Shown: in pieces, positions 30,096 to 43,762 of the stretch
How the letters are laid out: each line of letters begins with the position of its first letter
How positions within the stretch are numbered: position 1 is the first letter of the stretch
NCBI RefSeq assembly: GCF_000247815.1
Contig: NW_004775942.1
Span: forward strand, 77,943-141,942
Source of the DNA: Ficedula albicollis
Lineage: Eukaryota; Chordata; Aves; Passeriformes; Muscicapidae
Length of the DNA stretch: 64,000 nt
Reading direction: 5' to 3'
Made by a program: the position numbers and the translations under genes
The notes under the pieces: model-generated
What the model was told of the DNA's origin: nothing
The model's input: only the letters and a program-made list of their open reading frames with translations
Databases searched by the model: none

Positions 30096-31944
30096 ATTGA
30101 TCCCTCATGCTCCTCTGAGCTGCAGGCTGGAGAACTGCAGCCAAGGGTGTTGCTTTTGGTGCAGTGCTAATGGGAATTAAGAGCAGTGGGAACCTCTTTA
30201 GATTGAAAAACCTCGATTTCATGGCCTGCTTGCAGAAACTCCAAACCTCCCAGCCTGTGCTTCCCTTCCTGCTTCTCCCCATCCCTGCCCTCACCTCCCT
30301 CCCTCCCTCCCTCTCCCTGCTGAGGTGGAGAGACTCCACTGTAAATCTATTAAAATATTAATGCAGAAGACTGAAGCCCTGCACTAAACAGTGTGGCCCA
30401 GAGAGAGAGGTCATTTGTCTGCAGAGAGTTAAATCAATACCCTGCTGAATCACTCTGCAAATTGCACGGGCTGCCAGGGAGAGGGAGCCCCGTGCAGCTG
30501 CTGGGATCTCTCAATCCCTGCTGCTGCTGGAGCAGGCAGTGCCCACCTGCAGCTGGCCAGATGTTCTGGGGACACCACGCTGGAGAAAAGCCAGGACAGC
30601 CCCAGGCCTGACCCACAGCTGGAGGACAGCCCTGTTTTGGGTTTCTCCTGTGGGAAAGGCGACCTTTCCAACCCTTCCTGATGGGTTCATGCAGCAATGC
30701 AGCCCCTCTGGGATGGTAAGTGGATCCTCCCCTTCTTGGTGGGGCTGCTTTGTCCCTTGCTCTGCCCCCTGAGTGCTGCAGCAGCATCCTCAGTCCTTGG
30801 CAAGGCCAGTCTCCATTTCCTCACCTCCAGACTTCCAGCCCAACCTCTGGCCAACCTCCCCACAGCCATGGGCCATGGGATTTTTTGGCCCCCCAGGTAT
30901 TTTCCAGGCCGTAAGCTCCTTTAATCAGGACTTGGCTGAGCAAGGCTTGTTGACCCCCAGAGTTCCCCTGCATTAATCAATCCCTCGAGAGCCGCGTTGT
31001 TAATGAGCTGGGAGCTCACTCCGGGTTCCAGCCTGCCACGAGCTCGATGAAATCCAGATGCAGGTCCTGTGGAGAGGGGAGAGGGGAGGATTCCTTCCCT
31101 GCTCCACGTGCTGGGGTCTGCCTCTTGCCTTGCTGTGCGACACATCCAGCCCCATCCATCCATGTGGCCCCAGCAGCAGGAGGGATGCTGGAGCTGGTTC
31201 AAAGGGAAGGGATGTTCTGCCTCCCACAGCTGAGCAGCAGAAGGAACAGTCAGGCTTCCCCTGCCCCGAGACTGGGGCTTGAAAGTCTTGAAAGCAAGAC
31301 TTGAGGCTGCTCTCCTGCACCTAGAACAGGCTCCCCAGGGCTGCCAGAACTCAAGGAGCTGTTGGACAATGTCTCAGGGATGCACAACAGGGTGGGATTG
31401 TTGGGGTGTTCTCCTTGTTGGTCCTTTCCAGGAAGGATTGCCATGGCTGATCAGGTGTAACTCGTGCCTTGAGCTCAGCTAAGCTGGGATGGTGGCACTG
31501 AAGGATGTGAGAGTCCCTAATTTTTCCTCTCCTTTCAAGGAAAGCAGCCTAATTACGCTTCCTAACATCTAAATACTTTTCACAGGTTCCTCACAAATAA
31601 TTATCAGTGGTTCAGAGGGCTGTTAACCTATTTTCTGCTTGTGGAAGGGGGTAGGAACCTCTCTGCTCCCTTCAGCATCCCAAGCCATGGCATCCTCACT
31701 GTAGACTCTGTTTGAGGATTTGCCCCCCTCACTTTACAAAACTGGGATGGATGTCACCCCAAAAAAACCTTTTTTTGGGCTATTAATCTTTCCTAATAGA
31801 AGAAAGGTTTTGAACCACCTTCTAAAACTTGGCTTTTTGTCCAGAGGCTGAGAAAGCAAAGCCAGACCTGGAGTTCTGGGAACCTCCTGGCTGCCAGGGT
31901 GGGGAGGCAGTAGGGATCCAAGAATCCCTTTAAACTGGATCTAA
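30096..31944. other. Unannotated sequence with (CCCT)n
   Basis: A (CCCT)n tract lies at about 30294-30316. GC-rich overlapping open frames are present on both strands with no recognised family. Confidence 0.5.
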
Positions 31945-32330
31945 AAGTGTGCATTATGGGGCAGGGTTGGGAGGTTTTGGAGCTGCTGAGGGAGCTGGAA
32001 AGGGGCTCAGCTGGAGAAGAGGAGGCTCAGGGGGCCCTTCTGACTCTGCACAACTCCCTGACTGGAGTGGGATGGTTGGGCTCTGCGCCAGGGAACAGGG
32101 ACAGGAGGAGAGCTGGTTGAGGTTGGGCAGCAGGAAGGATTTCTCCATGGAAAGGGTGGTCAGGCACTGGAAGGGGCTGCGCAGGGCAGAGGAGTCCCCA
32201 TCCCTGGGGGTGTGCAAAAGGCACTTGGATGTTGCCATGGGGTTTTGTGGTGGCCTTGGCAGTGCTTGGAACAGTTGGACTTGATGATCTCGGAGGTCTT
32301 TTCCCACCTGAACAATTCCATGATTCTGGG
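31945..32330 (+). mobile_element. CR1 LINE 3' region, about 385 bp
   Basis: The longest near-continuous CR1 tail seen: GCTGGAGAAGAGGAGGCTCA, CTCTGCACAACTCCCTGACT, AGGAAGGATTTCTCCATGG, GTGGTCAGGCACTGGAAGGG, TGGACTTGATGATCTCGGAG, ending CAATTCCATGATTCTG. Retains no intact reverse-transcriptase frame. Confidence 0.94.
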
Positions 32331-35300
32331 TTGGTTTAGGGGAAAAGCCTAACTTGTGTCACGGTGTGTTTCTCAGCACAGGACCATCCTTTTCCGATCC
32401 TGCTGCTCCTGGGCTCCCTCCTGCACCTGAGACCCCTCTGGGCTGTGCTGATTTCAATGGGGAACTCGCTCTCCTGGCAAGCCAGCATGGCATGAACCAG
32501 CTGCCTCCTCCCCTGGCCGGGCATCACCCCCTTCCCAGAGCTCGGAATGCTCAGGCACGGCGGAGGCACTTCCCTGGCAGCACAGCCTGGCTCCCAGGAG
32601 GATGCCTGTCAGTGTGAGTGTCTCTGCTGTCTCCTCGCATTAGGCAGGAGCTGCATGAGGACAGCCCGCTGGCAGAGAGGCAACTGAGCTGGCTCTCCCT
32701 GCTTTGGGGGCTGCAGCTTCCCGGGGTGAGCCCTGATTTTACATCCCTGTCCCTTACGGGTGTCGCTAGCCCAGAGCCTGTGACCAGCCCTGCCAAGGCC
32801 ACCACAGGGGCCCGGGGGTCTCTGCCACGGGGCTTCCTGCCAGCAGGGAAAATCCCCTCTGCCATAATCTCACACCTCCCTGTGTGCTGCCCTAACAAAG
32901 CCCGTGCTCAGGAGAGCACAAACCCACCCTTTCCTGGGGTTGCTTGGACTTGCTTTCCTCAATCCCTTCTTTGTTTTTCATTCCTGAGCTGTAACACAGG
33001 CAAGAAAGGAGCTGGAACCAGGATCCCTGGAGGCAAGGAAGCTATTGTCCTAAAACAAAGGAACTTTTCCTCACATGCACCAGCAAGAATAGGAAGTGCC
33101 CCAGAGCCTTTACTTCATCCTGGACTGGGCTTCCTGATGTTTTCCAGGATGCTTGTCTGGTCTGGTTTAGCCAGAAACAGCAAACCATGTATTCCCTCTA
33201 ACCAACCCTAAAAACGTGGTGCTGCTGAGGCAGGATGGAGCAGGAAAGCAGAGCTGGTGCAGCAGGTTTCTGTCCAGCAGGTGAGAAACGGTGCCACAGC
33301 CTCCTGGATTATGGAGAAATCTTTCAGCACTTCCCTCTACTCTCACCGGCATCTGCAGAAGTCGCTGTGATTCTTTTTTGGGGTGGGGGCCGAAGAGCAG
33401 AAGGAAAGGAGCACCTGAGGTCTGCAAGCAGGTTAAAACCCCAGTGGAATGTTTTTCCATGCAGTGCCACCTACTCAGTTTCTCTCTCTGTACCTCAGAC
33501 TGGCCCAAGGGGTACACAGAGATGCCCAGGGGGCTGGAGACCACCTTCACCTGGCAGCAGACACAGGTTTGGAGCTGCTGGAAGCCTCCTGGGATGCTCC
33601 AGAGTCAGAGCTGAAAATGGACACAGACATTGCCACTGCCTGCTCACGTTTTCCCAGCAATCCCAAACTGAAGAGGAGTTTGGTTTTTTTCTTCCCTAGG
33701 AAGTATTGGCATTCCTCCAAGCACAGAGGGACCAGATGGAGCAGGAACACAGCTAAAATTCGGGGATGAGGGGGAGGGGAAGAGGGGAAGGGAGTATCTC
33801 TTGAGGAGCTGGCTTGAAAATAAGATCATGGAAACCAGCTGTTGCTTCAAGAAAGGGTTTTGTTGCCGATTCCAGAGGAGGACAGAATAAGGGCTGATGT
33901 CAAAAGCTGGTCCTGAAGACCAGATGTGTTTGGGCTGCATTTTGGGAGGTTAGGAGGTCAAATGCAGAGACACTGAGCAGTGTATGGGGGGATCTCTCTG
34001 CTGCAAAGCACGACAGCTCTCTGGATTTTTCTTCTGGGGGCCTCAGAGAGGCCACACTTTCACCTCCAAACCCTCCAGCGCTCAGGATCACAAACTCCTC
34101 TTGACACATCTTCCCTGGTGCGTTAGCGGAGCCGCCTCTCCTGCGGATCAGCTCCCCGTGATCCAGATCTGGGCAGGCACATCATTAGGTAACCATTTAT
34201 ATAAGTGGGTTTGTGTTGGGGTCTCACAGCTCTGGGAGCCCCCACGGTGTCTCTGACCCATGGCAAGCACCCCATGTGTGTCCTGGTCCAACACCCCCTG
34301 CAGCAGACATTGCCCTGCCCTCCTCGCAGGAGCTCTGCCTCCCCTTTTCTGGTCCGGCGCTGGATTTTCGGGATTGCCATGGAGATGTGTGCCAGTGTGA
34401 CAGGCGTCAGGCAAACAGCATGAGACAGTCTGTGTCCTGGGGGACTCTGAGTCCAGCGCTCTGAAAGGCATCCCGGGCACAGAATTCCCATTAACACCAT
34501 CCAAGGGTGCTGCTGTGTGGTGCTTGGAAAACTGATCTCACACTTAGGAGTGGGGCTGAGAGGGGGGAAGGGACAAAAATCAGCCAGGATTAGGGCACAG
34601 AGAGAGCAGTGGTATTTTCTGAATTCGTGCCTCAGCTGCTGTTGCAGAGCACACCAGGAATTCTTTCCCTTTCCCTGGCTGTGTTTTATGCAGGATTTTC
34701 TCCATGAATATGAGGCGAGGGATTCAAGGCCGCTCTGGACCACGATGCCAGGAGGGATTTGGGTTTGGAGCACACCTGGAGGATGTCATTTTCCCCTTTG
34801 GGTGGCCATAAAAACCCAGCCAGATGAGAGGGACAGTGAGCAGAGCTCCAGCTCAGCACACAACACGTTCCTTTTGTGATTGTGCTGTGATGGCCACTGG
34901 CACAGGAGCCGGGATTTACGTTCCGGTGAAACGTCTAAAGCAGCGAGTGTAGGAATTCAGTCTCCTTGGTGATGAAACCAACCAATGGAAAACACACAGA
35001 AAAACCAGAGTCTAAACCCATCCTTGGACCCTGCTTTTATTTTCAGAGTGGAGGACAGTGAGTTCGCCTGGCCTGTGGCTATGAGCAGGGTGTAAGCATG
35101 CCTGGCATGGCTTCACCCAAGTCATCCCAAAACAGGCTCAGCTGTCCCAGGAGTTTCTGAGGAGAGCAGAATTAGGATTTAAAAGTCAGGTACCTGTAAT
35201 GACAGGTGCACTGTCCTTACCACACAGCCTCCCCCTTCAACCTCCCAAAAATGGTGCTGAGTTTGGGCATAAGTAACTCCTGCCCACCCTGCAGAGCCCT

Positions 35301-35989
35301 GGATTAAACCCAGCATTCATAAAAACTAAACTGCCTGTGTTAACACACCAGGTGGGGAAAAGCAGCCACCACCGGAGCATCCCCTTCCAGAGACATGTGA
35401 GCGGCTGCAGCCCATGTGATCCACAGCAAAGAGGGAGCTGCTCTCCTCTAAAGCCATCTGAGCCTCTCAGGGAGGAGTCCGAGGTCAGGAGAGCAGAAGC
35501 ATCATCTCCCCAGCGTGGTGCAGCCATGTAGGGTCAGCCCATCCTGGCTTTGGGCAGTTGCAGGAGAGGGTGGGTGGCAAATCCATGATTTTTGGGAGGT
35601 GGTCCCTTACCAGCACAGGGTTTGACAAGTGGCAGGGAGGGGTCTTGGTCATTTCTGTGGTGGCTGGGAGCATCTCATGGTGAGGGTTTGGCTCGTGGTG
35701 CTGCTGGTTGGACACGGAGGGGTCGAGAGCAAGGGGCAGGTTTTGGAGCAAAGCATTTCAACAGCATTTCTGTCATCCTGGGCATTGGTTTTCCTTGGAT
35801 CTGGTGCTCTTAATTTAGAAGCAGGAAAGCTCAGTGTTTTCCAGAGGTGCTGGGCTGAGAGTCACCCATGTGCCTGGAGAGCAGCACCATGTCCCCAGCC
35901 TGCTCACCTGTAAAAAAAGAAGCCTTGACAATGCCAAACCAAAACATCTTCTGCTTCAGCTTAGCAGGCTGCACAGGAATATTGGGTTT
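32331..35989. other. Unannotated sequence
   Basis: About 3.6 kb without recognised repeats or genes. Plus-strand 32618-33211 and minus-strand 34123-34773 are open for about 200 codons each but carry no motif I can place. 34895-34990 has several CpG and a CCAAT-containing ACCAATGG and may be regulatory. Confidence 0.4.
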
Positions 35990-36600
35990 CCCAGGTGGAA
36001 AGTTTCCCACAGAAAATATCGGAGCCCTGTTTTCTTTCCGCTTAATGAACGTTGTGACCCTCGCTCCCCAAGTTATTCCAGTAATGCCCCAGGATCCTAA
36101 TTAAAACTGAGCCCAGCAGCTCCTGGCATTGTGTAAACACATGGGAAGACTCCAGCCCTTTTCTAGGAAGCTTCTCATCCAGTTTGGTTTAGGCAAATGC
36201 GTCCATTGAAACTCTCCTCTTTTTTTCCCTTAACTTTTTCAGCAGCCCCACAATGGAGTCTTTCATCTCTACCCCTTGTGTGTATTCCAGTGTCATGCCC
36301 TCTGCTTTCAAAGGCTTAGGTCTGCCTTTAATTGTGTCGAGAGCCTTTGTCTCTAAGCCTTTAATAATGGATTTTTTTCTCCTCTGCCAAAAGAGGAATT
36401 TTGTTTCTTTGCTGGCTTTTCTTCTAAAGCTGAAGTGACAGTTCCCTCTTCTCGGTGAGATTTACAAAGCTTATCTTTTAATTTTCAAGAGCCAAACAGC
36501 GGAGAGGGGGGGAAGGAATGAAACGTCATCATGGCTTTTAAACACTGTCGCTAGGAGAGGGCTTAATGATCTAGAAATACATAAACTGCACGCTCAGGGG
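35990..36600. promoter_or_regulatory. Candidate conserved non-coding block
   Basis: Repeat-free, AT-rich sequence with scattered CpG: AAATATCGGAGCCC, CGCTTAATGAACGTTGTGAC, CATTGTGTAAACAC (forkhead-like core), AACGTCATCATGGCTTTTAA, ACACTGTCGCTAGGAGAG, ATACATAAACTGCACGC. Open frames are short. The texture resembles deeply conserved enhancers; without alignment this is a suspicion only. Confidence 0.3.
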
Positions 36601-36707
36601 CTGCCTCGAGTTAGTGACACCAAACTGCTGCTCCTGCTGGGGACAAGGATGGGGCCAAAGCCAGCACATCCAGACAGATCTTTCCTCTGGGCCCAGTCAG
36701 GATGGAA

Positions 36708-36837
36708 TCCTGGAATGGTTTGGGTTGGGAGGGACCTTAAAGACCAGCCAGTTCCACTTCCTGTGCCGTGAAACACCTTCCACCTTCAAAACTCCAAGCC
36801 ACAGCTCCCACCATGGCCTCTTTCACAGTCAGGCTTG
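36708..36837 (-). mobile_element. CR1 tail fragment plus shared flank
   Basis: TGGAATGGTTTGGGTTGGGA, GGGACCTTAAAGACCAGCCA, GTGAAACACCTTCCAC is a minus-strand CR1 end. It is followed by AAAACTCCAAGCCACAGCTC ... TTTCACAGTCAGGCTTGGGG, a stretch that recurs at about 45530-45577, also directly before a minus-strand CR1. Confidence 0.8.
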
Positions 36838-37060
36838 GGGATCACAGAATCCCAGAATAGTTTGAGGTGGAAGAGACTTAAAGCTCATCCCATTCCCCCC
36901 CTGCCATGAGCAGGGACACCTTCCACTGTCCCAGGCTGCTCCAAGCCCCAGTGTCCAGCCTGGCCTGGGACACTGCCAGGGATCCAGGGGCAGCCACAGC
37001 TGCTCTGGGCACCCTGTGCCAGGGCCTGCCCACCCTCCCAGGGAACAATTCCTTCCTGTA
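36838..37060 (-). mobile_element. CR1 LINE 3' tail
   Basis: GGGATCACAGAATCCCAGAA, TAGTTTGAGGTGGAAGAGAC, GCAGGGACACCTTCCACTGT, CCCAGTGTCCAGCCTGGCCT, CCCAGGGAACAATTCCTTCC. Well preserved. Confidence 0.95.
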
Positions 37061-37562
<502 letters not shown>

Positions 37563-39265
37563 GAGTATGGCAACTCAGAGCTGGAGGAGCTTCTTTGCAG
37601 CTGGTTTATAGTCACTGCAGTGGGACAGCTGGGCTTGAAATGAGTTCCAGCAGAGAAAAACAGTGTTTTCCAGCTGATTCCAAGGGCTGTGTGCTTCATC
37701 CCTCGGGATTGCCATCCTCAGCCTCAGCAATGAGGGATTGGTGGAGCAGAGAACTCCAGCAAGGATCCCAGGGATCCTGGAGGCATAAATCTTTGGGCAA
37801 ACCACTGACTATTGTAACCTCATTTGGTAAATGAGCAAAATGGGCTTCCCAGAAGATGCCTTTCACTTTAATTATGAAATAAATAAGGCAGCAGCCTTCT
37901 GTCTGGCTGAGCTGGCAGCCCAGGAGCAGATCCAAGGGAAGCCAACCTTGTCAGCTCTCCAGGCCGTTTGCTCCTCCTCTGGAGCACCCTGGTGTGTGGC
38001 TGGGAGCTGTGTGGCAGGGACCAGAGGGACAGGCACTGCTGCTGAGTGCCCTGCCTGTCCCTGGATGGGCACAACATGCTCCTGACTCCCACAGAGGGGG
38101 GTGTGCTATCAGGAGGTGGGATCCAGGAGGTCTCTCCAGGCTCGAGTCGCTTCCACCCAGGGAGAATTAATGGAAAATGAGCTGAAGTGTCACCTCCACA
38201 TCCTCTGGTGAGAGGTTCCTCACATTGGGAGCGAGCAGGAGGAGCCCTGTCTGCAGGCAGAGGATGCCAGGGCTGGCAGGTCCAAGGCACAGACTTGTCC
38301 TGCAGGAGCCAGCGGGTCCCTGGGAGCTGGATCTGTGTTGGAAGGGCAGCCAGCGGTGACAGGCCAGGTGAGGGTGCTAACAAGCCACAGGACACCCCAC
38401 CCTCCTGCCAAACCAACAATAACTTCATCTGGGTGGCTCCAGCTCTTTGTTCCGCTTCCCTTTCCCAGTGGGAAGCTCGGAGGGGCTGTTGCCACAGCCT
38501 GTGCTGTCCCTCTGCAGCCACAGGGGTGTTCTTGCTGACCCTGGGGTGTTCACACTTGCTGGGGTATCAAACTGCTCCCATGCCCCTGGGAAGGGGGGAT
38601 GAGAGCTGGGGTGGCTTGGATGGGAACCTCACCCTCCCAACACTGCCTTATGCAGAACAGTATCCTCCCTGTCCTGAAAAGACTGAAGATTTTAATCCCA
38701 AAATAGACATTTCAACAAAATTCTTCTTTTTTTTTAAAATTTAAATTTTTAATTTTTTTTTTTTTTTGAAAGCATCTGAAAGCTGCTGCTTTCATTTCAG
38801 GCAAGAGGGAACTCATTCTGAAACCTCTGGAGCTGCTGTGAAATGAGAACCTTGCCCACTGGGGAGCTCCAGCACCCATGTGCCTTCCAGCAGTCCTCAT
38901 CCCAGATCCTCATCCCGTCCTGGCATGTGAGTGAGTGATGCTGTGCCTCTCCTGAGCAGTGGGAAGTTGGCTGCAGCCCCTGTTTAGCAGCACAGGCAGC
39001 TCTGTGATGGCTCTTGTGGTGGTTTTAGTGGTCAGGCTTGTGTCCCTAAACCCAGACAGCGATGCTTGGCAAATAACTCACAAGGCCTGGCTTGTTTTAT
39101 CTCATTTTTTGCGATTTACTTATTTATTTGTATTTATTTGATTTTTTAAAAAAAAAATTCCTTCTCCTTCACAACCTGTCTCACTTTGCATTTAAATTCC
39201 ACTCCCCTGCCCTCAAAACGCAGCCCAAACCTCCAGGCTCTCCAGCAGCCATTCCAGATCCAGGC
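37563..39265. other. Unannotated sequence
   Basis: Minus-strand 37868-38521 (217 codons) and plus-strand 38187-38744 (185 codons) are both open and mutually exclusive, with no recognised domain. AT-rich tracts lie at 38725-38767 and 39105-39160. Confidence 0.4.
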
Positions 39266-39269
39266 TCTG

Positions 39270-39515
39270 AAGGGGGGATGGCTTCCCACTGCCAGAGGGC
39301 AGGGCTGGATGGGATATTGGGAATTAGGAATTGTTCCCTGGCAGGGTGGGCAGGCCTGGCACAGGGTGCCCAGAGCAGCTGTGGCTGCCCCTGGATCCCT
39401 GGCAGTGTCCCAGGGCAGGCTGGAGCAGCCTGGGACAGTGGGAGGTGTTTGATGGCAGGGGGTGGGATGGGATGAGCTTTAAGTCCCTTCCAACCCAACC
39501 CAACCCATTTGATGA
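39270..39515 (+). mobile_element. CR1 LINE 3' tail
   Basis: GGCTTCCCACTGCCAGAGGG, CAGGGCTGGATGGGATATTG, GGCACAGGGTGCCCAGAGCA, CTGGATCCCTGGCAGTGTCC, CAGCCTGGGACAGTGGGAGG, TTCCAACCCAACCCAACCC. Recently inserted by its low divergence. Confidence 0.95.
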
Positions 39516-40279
39516 TATCATGAAATGAATAAGATTGTTCCTTTCCACAATCATCCTTTCACATTTTTGGCAGGTTCTATTCTCCTTCCAGACCCTGTTC
39601 TAGGTCAGGTGAGGGGCAGCAACAAGCTCTCACAGGCAGGCTGCTCACCCCAAGCCCAGCAGCTGACCAGACAAAATGCTGTGCCTGAGCCAAGCAGCTT
39701 GTACTGGTGCAGGCTTCCAGCTCTGGAAACAGCAAAAATCTCCCAGAGGATGAAAGGATCACAAGCCTCCAGCTGCTGGAATTCCTCTGCTCTTTGATAC
39801 GCTCCACTTCCCAGTGCATTTGCTCCCTGGGCTCCCAAGCAGCTGGACAGACTGGTTCCCACACAGGTAATTCCAGGGAAACTGCAGGCTTCCAGACCTT
39901 TTCCCCTTGCCCTTCCCTGGCTGAGAGGCTAGAGGAAGACCAGTCAGTCTCCAGACATGCAGCATGCCTGGGGTTTGGAGGAGGGCATGGGCTCAGGTGG
40001 ATGCATGTGGAATTAGGTGGCATTTCTGGGAGCAAGCATCCTGAAAGGCTGGGCTTTCCAAGAGGAGAACTCCCTGTCCCTGGGACCAGCACAACCAGTT
40101 CAAAGGGAGGTGTGTGACCACTAGGAAATGCTTGTCATGATGGGAATTGTCATAATGCCACAGATTAAATGAAGCAACCACTCACTGACAGGAAAAAAAA
40201 ACAAGTGGAAGGGAACTGGAGAGAGGGTGTTTTTTTTTTTAAGAGGGGAAGAATTATTAGGAGTCCAGGGAGATTGTAG
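39516..40279. other. Unannotated sequence
   Basis: No gene or repeat recognised. Confidence 0.5.
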
Positions 40280-41462
<1,183 letters not shown>

Positions 41463-41954
41463 CTGATTTGGTGTTTTAATTGTTATTGACAGTCAGCTTG
41501 GTAGAAAAGCAACATCTTATTATTGCATATAAGTTATTCATTCAAACCACGCTGGTTTTCATGCTGTACCCCTTTTTTCCCCACCTTTCCAGGGCAGCAG
41601 GCTGCTCTCACTCCCAGCCCTGGTGTTTTGCCATTGTGGGTGCAGCTGATGTGGCCAAGGGCACCACGATTTCCCCAGCTGACTGAACCCTGCCCAGAAC
41701 AGCACCTGGCCATCATTCAGGGACAGGGTGTAGAGTGTGATGCTCTCTGTCCTGGGAGGCAAACCCTCAAACCTCCAAAATGTAAGGCATGTAATCACCT
41801 TTTAGATGGGACTGAGGGGTCTGAAGGTGGCATCCCCTGTGGAATGACAGCTTGTGGCACATCAGAGGGCACCAGGCCGGGCTACGGGGACAGCAGCCCC
41901 CCCCCAGCTGTGTCTGAGCACAGAGGAGATGTCATTTCTATGGTGACACAGCCT
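41463..41954. other. Unannotated sequence
   Basis: No gene or repeat recognised. Confidence 0.5.
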
Positions 41955-42140
41955 GGAGAGCACCTAATCTGGATTTATTGAGGTCGTTAAGACTGACTTA
42001 GCGCGGCGGTACCGAGACCGTAGGATAAATAGGAGTCGTCTATTTATAATGCTGCCAATCTGGCACCGCTCGCGAGCACTAAAAATAAGACTTTGTGCAC
42101 AGCAAGCCCAATTAATGGGTGCTCTCCTTGCATTGTCTGT
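41955..42140. promoter_or_regulatory. Candidate cis-regulatory element with two MEF2-type sites
   Basis: CTATTTATAA (42040-42049) and CTAAAAATAA (42079-42088) both fit the MEF2 consensus YTA(A/T)4TAR and lie 39 bases apart. They sit in a CpG-bearing patch (GCGCGGCGGTACCGAGACCG, CCGCTCGCGAGCAC) that stands out from the CpG-poor surroundings, next to ATTAATGGG. The first site could instead be read as a TATA box. No exon is recognisable nearby. Motif evidence only. Confidence 0.35.
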
Positions 42141-43009
42141 GAGGCAGCCCCTGATCCTGTGCTTGGCAGGGATCCTGCAGAGCTCTGCTGAGCCACCACC
42201 TCTCTGGAGGGTGGTTCTCACCCCCATGGGAGAGGCTCCTCTTTTCCTTTCGGGTGGTCTGACCGTGTGTGTGCCCACAAGCTCTGCGGGTTTGGGGCGG
42301 GAATGATGAGCTCTGATACTGCAGCTGGACAAGCAGAGCCCAGGGAAAAGGGAGGTGGTTGTGCTGGAGCTGCCTGGTGCACGTTTCTGGTGCCCCCAGG
42401 CTGCACCCTCCTCTCCAAAGCAGGAGGATGTGTCAGACACCGAGGCAGAGCCCAGGGTAACACAGCAGCTCAGACAGCCCCAGCCTGGCACAGCCACTGC
42501 AGCAATCCCAGGTACCCCAGGACACTGCAACGGGATTAATTTGTGAAGTGAGCTGTTTAAGCTGCACATAAACCCACTGTGGATCTTCTCTCCTGGGAGC
42601 AAAGCGAGCCTCCCCTTCTGACTATTCCCATTTTAACACCAAACATGATTTTTTCTTTAATATGAAATCTTCTTTCCGCTTAACTCACCCCTGCAAAATC
42701 TTCGCTTTCCCCTGCCAGCCCACCCAGACCCTGCTTGGGCTGTAATGGTGAGTGACTCCAATATTTATTCTCTCTCATAGGGAAGCAGAAACCTGGATTT
42801 TATCCTTAACACTGTTGTGTAAAAGATCTTAAGGCAGATACCTGCTGTTGTGATTTAACACCTGCCTGGCATTTCCTACAACGTTTCCTGAGGTTGAATC
42901 TCTTTTCAGAGCACTCGAGGCTCCCCTTTCCTGCTGTTTCCAGCTCCTGAGGTCTGTGACCATCCCTGCTGGGTCTGTCTGCTCCACACACAGCTCAGCT
43001 GGTGGGAGC
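42141..43009. other. Unannotated sequence
   Basis: 42600-42790 is repeat-free, AT-rich and could belong to the same regulatory neighbourhood. No gene recognised. Confidence 0.4.
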
Positions 43010-43115
43010 AGAACCACAGAATATGCAGAGCTGGAAGGGACCCACAAGGATCATCAACTCTAATTCCTGCTCCTGCACAGGAGACCCCAAGAATCCCACT
43101 GTGAGAGGGGCCAAA
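43010..43115 (-). mobile_element. CR1-like tail, degraded
   Basis: CCACAGAATATGCAGAGCTG, GAAGGGACCCACAAGGATCA, CCTGCTCCTGCACAGGAGAC resembles a divergent CR1 3' end on the minus strand. Confidence 0.5.
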
Positions 43116-43223
43116 GCCACAGGAGAAGAGCAGCTTCTCCTTCCCCAGGAGCCCTGTGGCCACTCTGACGTGCTCCTGGTGCAGAGGAGAGCACGGTGTC
43201 CATCCCATGGCTTGAGCTGGAAC

Positions 43224-43336
43224 GTGGGATCAGGTGTGACACAACGTGGCACAGAACTGCCAGATGCTGATGTTCCCCTTGTGGGATCAGGTGTGACACA
43301 ACGTGGCACAGAACTGCCAGATGCTGATGTTTCCCT
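43224..43336. repeat. Two-copy 57-bp tandem duplication
   Basis: GTGGGATCAGGTGTGACACA starts at 43224 and 43281; the units end CCAGATGCTGATGTT and differ at about one base near the end. It lies immediately left of the LTR at 43340. Confidence 0.93.
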
Positions 43337-43339
43337 TAT

Positions 43340-43762
43340 TGCCTGGAAAGGCTGACCTGGAACAGAGACTAGACAGAGCAAAATGAATAAAACAGGTGTT
43401 TATTGAGAGGACTCACTTTGGGCAGTGCAAGAGCCAGGCCGGGGCTACACCCAAATCAAATCAAGTCCAGGATGGATCCTGGTCACGAGTCATCACACTT
43501 TTATAAGTTTTGGTTCATCTGCACATTGGGGTCAGTTATCCAACCACAGCCCCAGGCTATAAAGTCTCAGCCCCCTGGCTTGCCTCCTTTCCCTTGCTGT
43601 TGTTTCTGCTTTGTGGGTACTGGTTGTCCTTGATTCTTCAGCTGGGATTGTTTTGTCTAACTACCCTGTGAAGAGAACTTACTACCACCTAATATGAAGT
43701 TTCAGAGTTACACACTAAGCAGCAGGGATTCTGAAAAAATATAAATGCTATAACCCAAGGCA
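43340..43762 (-). mobile_element. Solo LTR, minus strand, tRNA-Trp-type ERV family
   Basis: 423 bases ending TGCCTGG on the left and CCAAGGCA on the right, so the termini are inverted TGCC/GGCA. On the minus strand there is a TATA box (TATAAAAG, plus coordinates 43498-43505) about 95 bases upstream of an AATAAA signal (43399-43404), the U3-R order expected of a retroviral LTR. The family is shared with 49801-50746, whose divergence from this copy begins exactly at both ends. No convincing target duplication is visible (CTTAT on the left, TCACC on the right), so it may have recombined. No internal sequence is attached. Confidence 0.88.
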
